Made by a program: the position numbers and the translations under genes
Assembly: GCA_903813345.2 (NCBI GenBank)
Contig: CAIIXF020000003.1
Location: 17,870,931-17,934,930, forward strand
Length of the DNA: 64,000 nucleotides
Reading direction: 5' to 3'
Origin: Owenia fusiformis
Taxonomy: Eukaryota > Annelida > Polychaeta > Sabellida > Oweniidae
The notes under the pieces: model-generated
The model's database searches: none
Seen by the model: only the letters and a program-made list of their open reading frames with translations
Told to the model about the DNA's origin: nothing
Shown: positions 31,589-43,485 of the stretch, in pieces
Position numbering within the stretch: the first letter of the stretch is position 1
Layout of the letters: the number at the start of each line of letters is the position of its first letter

Positions 31589-34500
31589 ATGGGGGTTGCA
31601 GGAAAGGTTGCTCTTATAACAGGTGGATGTGGTGGACTTGGAAAAGCATTCGCCGAGGTCTTGCTAAAGCGTGGGGCTATGGTAAAATATCACTTGATTT
31701 TGGGGGTTTTCAAAGAAAGCCCATGATTGTTGTTGATGATGTCTAGAAGATCTCAGTTTCACAACAAATGCAAAGAAACTGTCAACTTCATCTGTCAATT
31801 ACAGGAACTTGTATCAATGGCTGACATCTACAGCTGGATGAATAGTCATGGGCATTCACGAAAAGAACAATAAGCCCCTGCGGTAGTATGTATCTTACTG
31901 AACACAGCTGGCTCAAAACCGACTTCTGTCAACTCGGTAGAGTAATATGTATCCAACAGACTGACTAGAAGTCAGTCTGTTATGATGTACTACTTTCCTG
32001 TGGAAATTGCAGTGAAATTTTATGCACAAAATTATCAATTAGATCTAGAGGAACCATTTCTTCAATAAAATAAACATTACAAAATTTCAATTGAATAGTA
32101 AGGTACAATTTAATGCAATAAAAAGTAACACAGCATAATTGTCAAGTGGAAATAAAGCTAGTTGAAGTAACAAATGTGCAAATTAATTTGACCAATCGGC
32201 CATTTTGAATAGCACTTCCTATGTAAACAAATATTTCATATTACCAAACTTTAACATAGGTGCCTTATAGTCAGAATATAATTCAGACTAAATAGGATAT
32301 AGTGTAGCCCCTGCGGTGCGAATTATATGGTTAAAACGCTTTCAACAAAAACAACTTATCCAAGCGCTTGCATCACTAATTACGATGTGTCAAACTTGTC
32401 GGGTGACCATGTGTGTTAACCGCGTCAGCCTAGTTGCTTTTGTGCCACTGTAGTTCGATTGCAACAAACCAAGAAGAATTATGTGAGTGTAAGCTACTTT
32501 TGCCGAAAACACAGGTATTTTGAGCATGTAATTTGCACTGCAGAGTTTATTGTTCTTTTTGGTGATACCTGGAGAGAAAACTCATTGAAATATTACAGAA
32601 TTCACTTCTACTGAGGTGATACAAAAATACAGCCTTAAGAAATGTTTATCCAACTGCAGGTACTATAGCTACAGTATACTGTGTTACGCCACTGCCAAGC
32701 ACCAGACGCAGAAGTTAATAACATTGTGATGGTTGTGCCAGAATAAATCTTACAATTAGGGTTATTTGATTTTTTTCATGGGAAAGAACACATAACATGA
32801 ATACAATTTTGACTTACTGTTTTCCAGGAAGAAGTTGGCGATACAAGTTCCTGTGGCCAATCTTATGATTTTTAAAAGGCCATGATTAGTATTTATTCTC
32901 CACACCCGGGGATTTTGAAGAAATGCCAACGGCGTAAAAATGTTGTGTTTTCGTCAAATCTTTGCTGACGATGCGGTTTTCAGTTTAAGAAGGAATTGCC
33001 CCTCCATAGTGAAGCCGTAACTTTATTAATATTGAACCTATCAACTTGAAATAAACAGGATTAAAATAAGCAAATCTTTAGAAACACGATGATATGTATC
33101 ATGACTATTTAACAATATATATTATGAAAGAAAATCATAGTTTAAAACACCTATCTGAATAGAAAATTTCATTGCAAACATGAAAAATGACAGGTTGTAC
33201 TTTTACGTCCGCGCGATGTTTATACACGTTGCATAGGACGTTGCTATGTACAACAGCGCACCAAGCGGAGGAATAATTATGACGCAAAATTCCCGTGTGT
33301 GTCTCATCTTTTTTCTATATGCTTAGGTTTGATTGGAGATGGGAGGGGGCTGGACCTGCTGGTTCACTCGGTCTGTGCAACATCGTATCAAATCAAAAAT
33401 AACAACTACATGTAGATGTAGAGTCTTATTTAGTGTTGTTCTGTGTCAATTAAATCTAAAAATAAGATTTCAAAATATATATAATTTTCTTTATTCTCCA
33501 GGTGTGTCTTGTTGATTTGAACTCAAAGCAAGGAGAAGAAGTTCAGCAACAATTCAGTAAAACATATGGCAAATCAGTTGTATTCAAGCAATGTGATGTT
33601 AGTGATAAGCAGTCTCTAGAAGGTAATACACCAACTGGCCTGTAACTCCAGGGAAGTGGGGGTCATGGGGGCCTGGGCAATTCCTTCAAAATCATGAAGT
33701 TTTTCACCATTCTGAGCACTTTTCAATACCCTTTGCATTCGTCGACTTTGAAAAGAGAGCTTCGTCTTCACTCTTTCGGTTTTCATTAACTCTCTGAACT
33801 CACCGCGCTAATCAGAGTTCGTCGTCGAAATAAGGACAACTTTCTGTGGTCATTTTCACTGACGTATTCGCATAATTATTGTGCACACATTTAGCTATGG
33901 CTATGGGTCTGACGATTATAACTTGTATTTGATATTAAAAGGCAATTAGTCTAAATTACTATTACAGTTTCAATACATTTTATTTATAAAAAATCAGTGA
34001 TGCACTATGAATACAACAATACCTCTACTTTGCATCCTCCTAAGCAGGTGTCCAGAATCCGTACCTCCTTCTTCCCCCTGCTATAACCAATTTGGAAGCG
34101 CCTGATTAAACTGAATCACATGATCTTATTATGCCCCAATGACATAAACATGATTTCTGTCGCAGTGTTGCGACAGCCAATCAGATTGCAAGTTCTTATT
34201 TGGGGAAATGCTAACTGCTTATTGCAGGGGGTAAAAAGAAAGAATATATTATGGATTATATTTATGGAGCCCTGTGATTGGAGGTTGCTACTTTGGTACT
34301 TAGCATATATTGAAATTGTCTGGTGCTATTTTTTTTCCATATTAAAAATCATACCAACCTCTCAGCCATGCTACAGTTATTATATCTCTATAAAATTATA
34401 TATTTTGGTGGATGTTTCAGATACATTCAAGTTTACAAAGAACACATTTGGACGATTGGATATTGTAGGGAATAATGCTGGAATTGGCGATGAAGAGAAC

Positions 34501-36906
34501 TGGGAAAAACAAATTGCAGTAAATCTAGTAAGTCAAATCTGAGGTTAAATCACAGTGAACAGGGTGGGCCAAAAAATTGGAACATTTTTCCATCCATTGT
34601 AGGAGCTTCACTAGAATTTCTCACAACAGTAGATGAAAACAACAGGCAAAATTAGTAGAAATCATGAATTTAACATGGAAAAGTTGACTAGTCATTGGCA
34701 TAGCCAGTCTTGAGGCAGGCGAGGCTAAGCCTACCTCACTAAAGTTTAACAGAAAAAGTCTACATTTGTATATTTGATGATTTATCTTTACAGACAGCTG
34801 TTGTTAGAGGGACCTATCTAGGGTTGGACTATATGAGGAAGGACAAGGGTGGGAATGGTGGAGTCATAATCAATACAGCTTCTATGGCAGGTACAGATCA
34901 CATGTATTTCTTTTGCCAATGCTTTGATGAAATTTCAGTGTGTCAGTCAAAAATTTCTCTCATCTGGAAATTATTAAGAATTGGCCAAAATCTTGGAGTA
35001 AATAACTGCACATTTTACCAACACCTTGACATGTTGTTAATTTGCAATTATTGTGTCATATGCTATGATAGCGATATATGTTATGTGTTGTTACAGGTAT
35101 GATACCTTTATTCACTGGTCCAGTGTATACAGCAACCAAGCATGGTGTAGTAGGACTCTCAAGGGCAGTAGGGGTGAGATTTACTTTCATAAATATTAGG
35201 CTATCAGTAATTGCCCAAGCATTTTTATCTAAACAAGGTGTGAAATTCTTACTTTACCTTTTTTTGGTGAAACATCTCAATATTAAACCCTTTTAACAGG
35301 GTGCAAACAGACTTTCAACGCTTTACTCTTTATTCTTAGGTTTTCAACATTTTATTTATAGTTCAAAGTGATAGAAAGTTATTTGCAACGACATGCAACT
35401 AACCAAATCATGACACAAATTTCTCACAGATCAGGGTTCTCACCAGGAAATATTTAGGGTGTGGTGCTAAAATCTTCAGAATAACCGTTCAATCGTGATA
35501 AATCATATTTATGTTATGTTTTATCCTTTTTACATTACATGCTATTATTGTATATTCAGTCAAGTTTAGACTGTGGAAACAGTCATGATTTGCCAATAGG
35601 ATGTGGTGGGAGCTAAATAGAGTGTGGTGGTGCACCACAGTCTAAAAGCCTGGTGAGAGTGCTGCAGATATTATAAATATTGCCACTGCCAGTACATTTG
35701 GTGAAGCACTTTGAGAATTTGCCACTCAGGGTCAAGAACGAAGTCGTAAATCTTACTTGTTTTGATTTTTTGAACAATAAGTACTATGTCTACTTACTAC
35801 TGTACTTAGTCTCTAACACAAGTTTTGTTTACTTCAAGTCTGATGCCAGGTTTCCTCAACAGCAAGTCAGATGCAATGCACTCTGTCCTAGCTTCACGGA
35901 TACCAATATACTCAAAAACTTTGACGGAGAGGGAACATTGAATGCTATCTCACGAGTGATTGTTCGTGGCACAGGAGTCATGCAGTAAGCTTGCTTTTGT
36001 GTTTTGTGATTTTTCAAAAAAATTCAAATAGAACTAAAACAAAATCTATGTGTATCAAACACCTGGACTCTGTACTGACCAAAACTTTAATGTGTTCCTA
36101 ACAAAGATATGTCCCATTGGAGAGGTTTCATTGTGTGCACCTTACCTCTATTCACCATTCATTCTCTCACATAGATAAATGAATTAAGGATAATAAAACT
36201 GGATTATAAAACTGTTTATTTTTTTCATTTTCCACTTCATTGTGTTGAAAAAACTTGAACTCATTTAGCTGACCATTAAGTGTTAAGTACCTCAAAATTT
36301 AAATTTCTAAAAACTTTGAATTGAAAATTCTGTAAAAAGTAAAGTACAGTATCAAGAACATATTACAGTTAGGCTAAGTGATACAGTATCTTATCCAGTA
36401 GTCTGAATGGTTGGTTACAGTGTGAGTTTTTCGGTCTCACACAGCCATCTCACATGTTACTAGAGGCAACTAGTCATGACATTTCATATTTTTGCCTTGG
36501 ATCTGTATGACGTCGTATTATTTCACAGACAAAAACAAAAACAACCAGTATGACGTCATATTATTCTAGCCCTGAACCTAACTAACCCTTAACCCAGAAC
36601 CTTTTGCCGTAATGCCATTTGTGTTGAGCTGATCTTCATCAAAATAACTGAGTGAATTTTATTGTTTATCACATTCTGAAGAAAAAGGCTGGTGATGAGA
36701 GGCCCATTTGAGACAGTCTTACAATATACAAAAACATTCCATGTTTTAGGCCTTCCATAGTGGCCGAGGCGTTTCTTAGACTGGTAGAAGATGAGACATT
36801 GAATGGTGAAGTAATGAGGGTCACATCACAGAAAGGTATTGACTTCAAGAAATACCCACGAGCAGAGACATTGAAATTGCCACCAGAGATGATCAGCAAA
36901 CTATAG
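31589..36906 (+). CDS. 15-hydroxyprostaglandin dehydrogenase-like SDR, tandem copy 1
   Basis: Seven exons (31589-31681, 33502-33622, 34421-34527, 34794-34890, 35097-35173, 35839-35984, 36750-36906) give 265 residues, close to the 266 of mammalian 15-PGDH. NAD-binding: [16 protein letters not shown] at residues 6-21, acidic VCLVDLNS near 32-39, and the NNAG motif after FGRLDIVG. The catalytic Ser is in IINTASMAG, and the Tyr/Lys pair in [30 protein letters not shown] follows as the family's 'CPGFVNT' loop. The C-terminal half with [20 protein letters not shown] matches the 15-PGDH end rather than generic SDRs. It should oxidise a hydroxyl on a lipid-like substrate with NAD+ in the cytosol; the exact substrate is unknown. 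A splice-acceptor-like CTTAG just before the ATG suggests a noncoding 5' exon. AATAAA lies about 45 bp after the stop. Confidence 0.93.
34033..34284. repeat. Dispersed 250-bp repeat, copy 2
   Basis: Same orientation as 15971-16215, including the perfect palindrome GTCGCAGTGTTGCGAC and the paired CCCCTGCTATAACCA / TTATTGCAGGGGG ends. It lies in intron 2 of the first dehydrogenase gene, about 135 bp before exon 3. Confidence 0.75.
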
Positions 36907-38859
36907 ATTGAAGGGACTATCCTAAGGCTGTTTAGCGATATTGCTCAATATGAATAAATACTAAATGTACAACATTGAAAAAATTGAGAGGTGGTATTTA
37001 ACTCTGCAAAAAAACTAGTCTTTGCCTCATCTAGTTGGACTAACCAAATGACCCTTTGCAATGGTATAGCAAAATGTATGCAGGTTTTATTTAAACGCAC
37101 AAACTAGGGAATCTCTGAAGAAATCAGAAACTGGTCATGCTCGGCACCAGAAAATTTTGTGGATTTGCTTCAAAAACTACATGATACTTTTTGCAGGGTG
37201 TACACGGTATTGAAACAAGCCAGTGTTCATAACAATGGAGCCCTATGCTATCAATTTCATTAACTTTATTGGTCTAACTACATATAGGACCCATAGTTTG
37301 TATTTTCCATATATTTACAGTTTGATCATTGTGCCACCATCAAGAAGTGGTGGTGTTTTGTTATAACCTCCTTTTGTGTGACTAATGGCCAGCGTTCAGT
37401 GTTTGGCATCCGTAACAATTGTTACATTTTTGTAACCTTTTGCAATAACTTACCAGATGATGACATGTTATAATGCTGCGCCTTGTTTAACAATTGTTTT
37501 TCTTAGCACTTCAAAAGTGCTAGTAATAATATTGCTGTAAATGTCTAGTACTGCTGATTTCTGCTGATTTACCTGATTATTATGATGTATAAAATACACA
37601 GTGCAGTTGTACAGAATTATTGATATCAATTTATTTTTATATTATAAAGAATATATTTGAATAAATCTATATTATTGTATAAAAACATATTTTTATTACT
37701 CATAGTTAATGCTAGCACATGTATGATGAAGCAGCAGATTCCTTTTTCATTGTAGTATCATTCAAGATGGTAGCCAAAATTCTTTCATTATCGATAAACT
37801 TCTGATTTCAGCTAAATTAAGTTGAATCTGGATTCCAAATACTACGCTATGCAACCTAATGAAGCTATGATTGTAAACAACTCTATTGGATGAATACATG
37901 CATGGCCATCTGAGTTAGTGTCATCAATGGTGAATATCATGTTTCATCAACTTCAGTTAGAGTCATTCTAAGTGAAGCTGTTTTCTATAATGCGGGTGTC
38001 TGAGCATTTCTTCTGGCTGTTTACAATTGTTGCTTTATAAGTTTGCAAGGCGAAACATTTGGGATCCAGATTCAACTTAGTTTAGTTTAATCTTTGGTTA
38101 ATCAAAACCGAAAGAATTTTGGCCACCATCTTGAATGATAGTAACTCCAGTTAGAGTCATCCAACTGGAACAGTGTTGTTATTTGATTATATTGAAAACT
38201 TTTACTGAAAAAATTATTAAAGTTGCAACAAAGAATATAACGTGCAAGATTGCAATATCTGATCAAATATGGGAGTTGTTGAAGATTTGAAGTGCAGAAA
38301 AATATACATGTATATCCATTGCTATTTGCTATAGTTGAAATGGGATGCCACTTTTTCCAAATTGTTGCTAAATAACCTAAGAAATCAAAGCATTATCGTA
38401 AAATAAAGCCTCATGTATGAAATGTCGATGAAATAAAAAAATATATACAAAATTCATGTATGAGCAATCATGAAATAAAGACAGAACTGTTGGACATTTT
38501 AGAAAAAGGTCTAACAAAAAATGTGGAGTGCAAACATCTTGGAAAATTAACAGAATGTGGGAAAATTACCCTATAGTCTTTGTTCCCCCTTAAAGTAGGT
38601 ATACTACATTCAATAAAATGAAGGTGAAATATACAATACACCTGAGGTTTACCTCCTAGAAACAGACTAAGTTGCCTCTTTATTCACTGGAAAGGTGAAC
38701 AATATAGATATAGGACATAAATATATTTTTTGTTTAATGCATCATTAAAAGATGGCAACATATGGGAACATTATCAGATGTTTTGGACTTTGCATTATAG
38801 ATACAAGTAATTGACCAAGATAAATTTACTTTATTTCTGTGTTATAGACACATTTACAA
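36907..38859. other. Spacer between the tandem dehydrogenase genes
   Basis: This holds the 3' UTR of copy 1 (AATAAA near 36952), a GTGGTGACAT-family relic near 37320-37500, and a loose inverted pair near 37755-38140 (AAGATGGTAGCCAAAATTCT against the inverted CAAAATTCTTTCGG / GGCCACCATCTTGAATGATA). The promoter of copy 2 must lie at its right end. TTATAG just before the ATG of copy 2 could be a 5' UTR splice acceptor. Confidence 0.55.
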
Positions 38860-41800
38860 ATGGGGGTTGCAGGAAAGGTTGCTCTTATAACAGGTGGCTG
38901 CGGTGGACTTGGGGAAGCATTTGCGGAGGTCTTGCTAAAGCGTGGAGCTAAGGTATTAAAATTCTTAAATTGAACCATGTATTTTGATTTAAATTTTGTT
39001 GTTTTTTCAACTTATTTTTGTCAATTTATTCTATGAGGCAGTGAGCAGTCTTTCTTAAAGAAGAATTTTAAATGAGCAAGAAGAAAATTTTCAAAGAAAC
39101 TCAATGCAGTCTGTGGACAATTCTTGTACATTAAATCCCTTCTTAAATAAGAAAAATGACTGACCCTTATACAATGGTAGACCTCTTGTATTTTAACAAT
39201 TCACTTGTCAGCTTGTACCAATGCCAGATTTTGTACAATGACAGTAGTTTAGTAGTTGTACAATGATAATATCATCAACTGGCATGTTTCAAACTCAAGG
39301 CATCAACATCTTTAACCAGCACTGTCTTACAGTGTATTTATTCAACCAGCACTGTCTTACAGTGTATTTATTCAACCAGCATTGTCTGCCAATGTGCAAG
39401 CCGAGTCTATCCATTTATCACTTTCCCCAGATTCAAATGTTGTCTTCCTTTATTTTGAGGTTTGCCTTGTTGATTTGAACTCAAACCAAGGAGAAGAAGT
39501 TGAGCAACAATTCAGTAAAACATATGGCAAATCAGTTGTCTTTCAGCAATGTGATGTCACGGATAAACAGGCTCTAGAAGGTAAATGCATGGGGAATACA
39601 TGGGAAATTGCAGAAAATTTGATAATTAAAGCATGGGTTAGAACTGAGAATGTTCAAAAAATTATGCATGATATCTCATTGGATAGGGGGTAGGTACAAT
39701 GTCAAAATTAGTTAAAATTACATTTAGAAGAGACACTATTATATAGAGACCAGTTGAACTGAGACTAATTTTGGAAAAATGATTTCTCTGATCTTTCCGT
39801 GTCCTGCCTCTTTTTCTAAAAAGTCCAACATTTCTGAATATTTTTGGATAATCCTTGACTTGGGTCAACCTTTTCCTCATGACTTTTAAATCTTTAATAA
39901 CTTCTATATTTGTTGTTTAAATTTCTCAATTCTTTTTTGCCTCTTCAGCAAAAATCAAATGTTGATTGGTAATATCTAGTTTTGAATTGATTTTTTTAAT
40001 ATTTAAGATGCGTTTAGGTTTACAAAGGACACATTTGGACGGCTGGACATTGTGGCAAATAATGCTGGAATCACTGATGAAGTAAATTGGGAAAAGCAAA
40101 TTGCTGTAAATCTAGTAAGTCAAGATATATCTGATAATGTGAATTAAAATGAGCATTTAAAATACTATTGTATCTAGTGACATTTGAAAAAAGTTGGCCT
40201 GTCAAAAGGCATCACGTGGAATGATCAGAGCAAAAATATTTATTTTATGATAGCCCATGTCCATGTGTAAGCACTAGCTGTGTAATTGCAATAAATTGAT
40301 CATGTACTAATCTGGTCTTTCTGCAGGGGTCCAAGGCTGAATCAATGTTTCAAATTTTAATATTTTCCCATACCAACCAAATAATCCAAAAATAGGACCA
40401 ATGCCATACCAAAAGTAGTCTCAAAAAGGGACTCCATGTGTGCCAAGGATCCCCGTCAAGGTTTATATACAGTGAGCCCCCTGGGCTATTTCCCCAGGTT
40501 TTAAGGATGGTATGTTCATGAAAAACTTAATACTATAGCTAAAGTTTACATAATTTATTGATCTACATGTTATGTAATTTGACAGACTGCAGTTGTTAGA
40601 GGGACCTATCTAGGGTTGGACTACATGAGGAAGGACAAGGGTGGGCATGGTGGAGTCATAATCAATACAGCTTCAATGGCAGGTACAGTTTGTGTGGATA
40701 TAGTCTTGTATCAAGTTTTTAGTCCTATTGTTATCAACTTCTCTACCCAGACTACTTGTGTAATACCAGTGGCGGATCCAAGAACCAACAGGGGGGGGGG
40801 CCCAAATTTGAGATCAGAGAAAATTTTGGGCCCCTAAAACCGAAAAGTTTGAGGCCCATTTTCTTCAAAATTTGGCCTAAAATTAAAAAAATAAGGCCTT
40901 AGAAGGCCCAATAATGACCAAAAGGCCCACTTTTTGGGGCCCCAATGGGCCCCCCCGGATCCGCCATAGAATACTATAAAGGTGTACACTGTATGTGGGG
41001 AGGAGGGAAAAGGGAACAGTGGTATCTATGTTTTCCTTCTAAAAAAAACCCCCCCTTAAGTACGGGTTTTTCTCCCAAGGATACACATATTTACCTTGAG
41101 ATAGACTCCAGTGACCTCTCAAGCGTTTAAGCAAGTGGGCGAAGTACCCAACTGAGATTTTAAAAACAGGTTTGCCCCACCTGAACATCCATTTGTGCCC
41201 ACTTAAAAATTAGAAAAATCATGAAAAATTGGCATGTTTTGACCAATTTTGATCTGAATTTAGAAGATGGGAATGTTCCACCAACTTGAGAAAAAATTCT
41301 GTGGAGAACACTGGACTCTGTATCTGAAACCTCTCAGTATGTAACCCTTATGCTTACATCAGCTCTTTACCTTATTTGGCATATTATAGAGAAAGATTAT
41401 GTAAACCACAAGTAATCCTCCTGTCATTACCCGTGATTGAATAATCAAAACTGAAGTCATATGTAATAGCCAGAGGGGGTGTGGCCAGACAATAGAGTAA
41501 AAGGGTAAAACATGGCATGAAAAAGCAATCGTCAGAGGGGGTGGTGTGGCCAGACAATAGAGTAAGAGGGTAAAAGATGGCATGAATAAGCCAATGAGTT
41601 CATCTTATATGGTTTCCATAATTTTTTCCTTTAATTTGTTATATTTTCTAAACCTTACATATTCTATCTAGATCATGTTGTGGAAGTGTGTTAATATCAC
41701 TATTTTATACGGGTACTGTTACATCTACCAAGTCTTCCATCTATATTTCTTAAATAAAAATTTATTCTGTACCACAGGTTTGATTCCTATGTTTACCACA

Positions 41801-43485
41801 CCTGTCTACTCAGCAACCAAACATGGAGTAGTGGGGCTCTCCAGGGCAGTAGGGGTAAGGGAAACTTTCAATTTTTTATGAGAACTTATAGGTGAAAATG
41901 AAGAATTCTGGTATTCCCCTTTGTAGAAATTACTTGCCTGTTGAGTTTTAAGGTAAAAAAAAAGAATTAGAAGATCCGTTGATGTAGCCAGGAAGAAAAA
42001 AGCAACAAGGCGAAAAATATTTCCAACCCTGTTAAAAAATCATCTAGGATATGCAAGAGAGATCTCTGGAAAAAGACAATTAAGAGGGGCTAGTATTCCT
42101 TGGGGGTCGTTATATGCAATATTACATGTTCACTTGCAAGTTCTCTTAAAATGTGTAGCTTAATCTCGTTAATGTTTTATCAATGGTGACTTCTTTAAAG
42201 GCCCTGTGTAAAAAGTTTGATCATTCAAACAATATTTCAGTTTCTCTCCTTTTTAACAACATAAGCTAATATAAGGTATTTAGATTCTTTTTCATGTTCC
42301 TGAATGTTGATTCACTTTTTCCATTTTCATACCACAGTGTTTATTACCTGTGGCAAGTGTGTTTTTATGTCACCACCATAAGTGGTGACATATTGTTATA
42401 TTCTCCAACTTTTTTGTGAATGAATTTCAGCAATTAATTGATGTTAGATGTCAGTCACAAATGGCAGGTGGTGACATGTTGCATGTTAATGCCTTGTTTA
42501 TAACTGTTTTGACGATTGTTTCCAGTCTGATGCCAGGTTTCCAAAGCAACACGTCCGATGTAATGCATTGTGTCTTAGCTTTGCAAACACCAATATGCTA
42601 AGTGGGAAACATGAAGATGAAAATATAAACGAAATAATGCAAGTTGTAGTTGCTGTAACAGGAGTTTTAGAGTAAGTTTACTTTATACAGAATATAGCAT
42701 TTATCAGGCCTCTGGCCAAAAAATCTTTCAAAATCATGCAGTTTTTCACCATTCTGAGCACTTTTTAAGTGATTTTGGCCATTTTTGGACCAAAATTGTC
42801 ACAAGTAAACCCCCCTGGAATTTTTCAAAAAGTGAACCCCCCCTTGGCAAATCCTGGATACGGCCTGTTTATACAATTTTAGTAATATTCAATGTGTGAC
42901 TCCACCAAGAAGTGGTGACATGTTTTTATAGTCACCATTTTATGGTGGTGTTGTGTGGCGTTGGGTGTCACCATTTGGCATTCAAAATACAATTACAAAT
43001 TGTGGTGACATTTTTATATCACTCAAAATGTCTAATTTTATTCCTTGGAATTTGGAGTTTTAATTAGGAGACTATACTTTCTTACACCCACCAAATTCAT
43101 GAAAGGTCAAGTCTCGGTTTGGAGAACAGTCTCCTTGGCTAATAATTTGTTCATGAAAAATATAGAAACATCACCCAAATTAAATTATGGCTATTCAAAA
43201 GAGGACATTTAAATCTACAATATGCAAAAATATCAAAATCGTCCAAAGCAGGCGTAACGTGCAGTAGACTGATGAACTTCGTTCTTCCGAGACTTGTCTT
43301 TTAACTAAGATTTTCATTACATTTTCAGACCTACCACAGTGGCTGAGGGGTTTCTTAGACTGGTAGAAGATGAGACATTGAATGGTGAAGTAATGAGGGT
43401 CACATCACAGAAAGGTATTGACATCAAAGAATACCCTCGATCAGAGACTTTAAAATTGCCACCAGAGATGATAAGCAAATTATAG
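38860..43485 (+). CDS. 15-hydroxyprostaglandin dehydrogenase-like SDR, tandem copy 2
   Basis: Seven exons (38860-38952, 39460-39580, 40008-40114, 40586-40682, 41778-41854, 42526-42671, 43329-43485) with exactly the same lengths and phases as copy 1, giving 265 residues. The Rossmann motif ([13 protein letters not shown]), NNAG, catalytic Ser (NTASMAG) and [11 protein letters not shown] Tyr/Lys are intact, so the enzyme should be active. Most differences cluster in exon 6, where the loop reads [13 protein letters not shown]. The conserved Pro and Thr of the 'CP-x-F-x-x-T' substrate/cofactor loop are replaced by Leu and Asn-flanked residues, and the next 25 residues diverge strongly. This points to altered substrate choice after duplication. 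The last exon is almost identical to copy 1, so conversion or recent duplication is likely. Exon 2 uses the unusual acceptor context TTTTGAG. Confidence 0.92.
40767..40969. mobile_element. hAT-like MITE with CAGTGGCGGATCC ends
   Basis: It starts CAGTGGCGGATCC and ends GGATCCGCCATAG, i.e. inverted ends CTATGGCGGATCC. Runs of G and C lie just inside and a GGGCCC-rich centre follows. The 5-bp word AATAC occurs directly on both sides (40762-40766 and 40970-40974), shorter than the 8 bp typical of hAT elements. It lies in intron 4 of dehydrogenase copy 2. Confidence 0.65.
42365..42525 (+). repeat. GTGGTGACAT-family dispersed repeat, copy abutting a splice acceptor
   Basis: It reads TTATGTCACCACCATAAGTGG, TGACATATTGTTATATTCTC, then AAATGGCAGGTGGTGACATG and TTGCATGTTAATGCCTTGTT. 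Related copies of varying completeness lie near 16345-16420, 22305-22450 (inverted), 29290-29350 (inverted), 37320-37500, 42900-43015, 44050-44190, 51830-51935, 55960-56105 (inverted) and 58350-58435 (inverted). A GTCACCACC...GGTGGTGAC palindrome is common to them. In this copy the right end runs straight into the acceptor TTTCCAG of exon 42526-42671. Confidence 0.75.
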
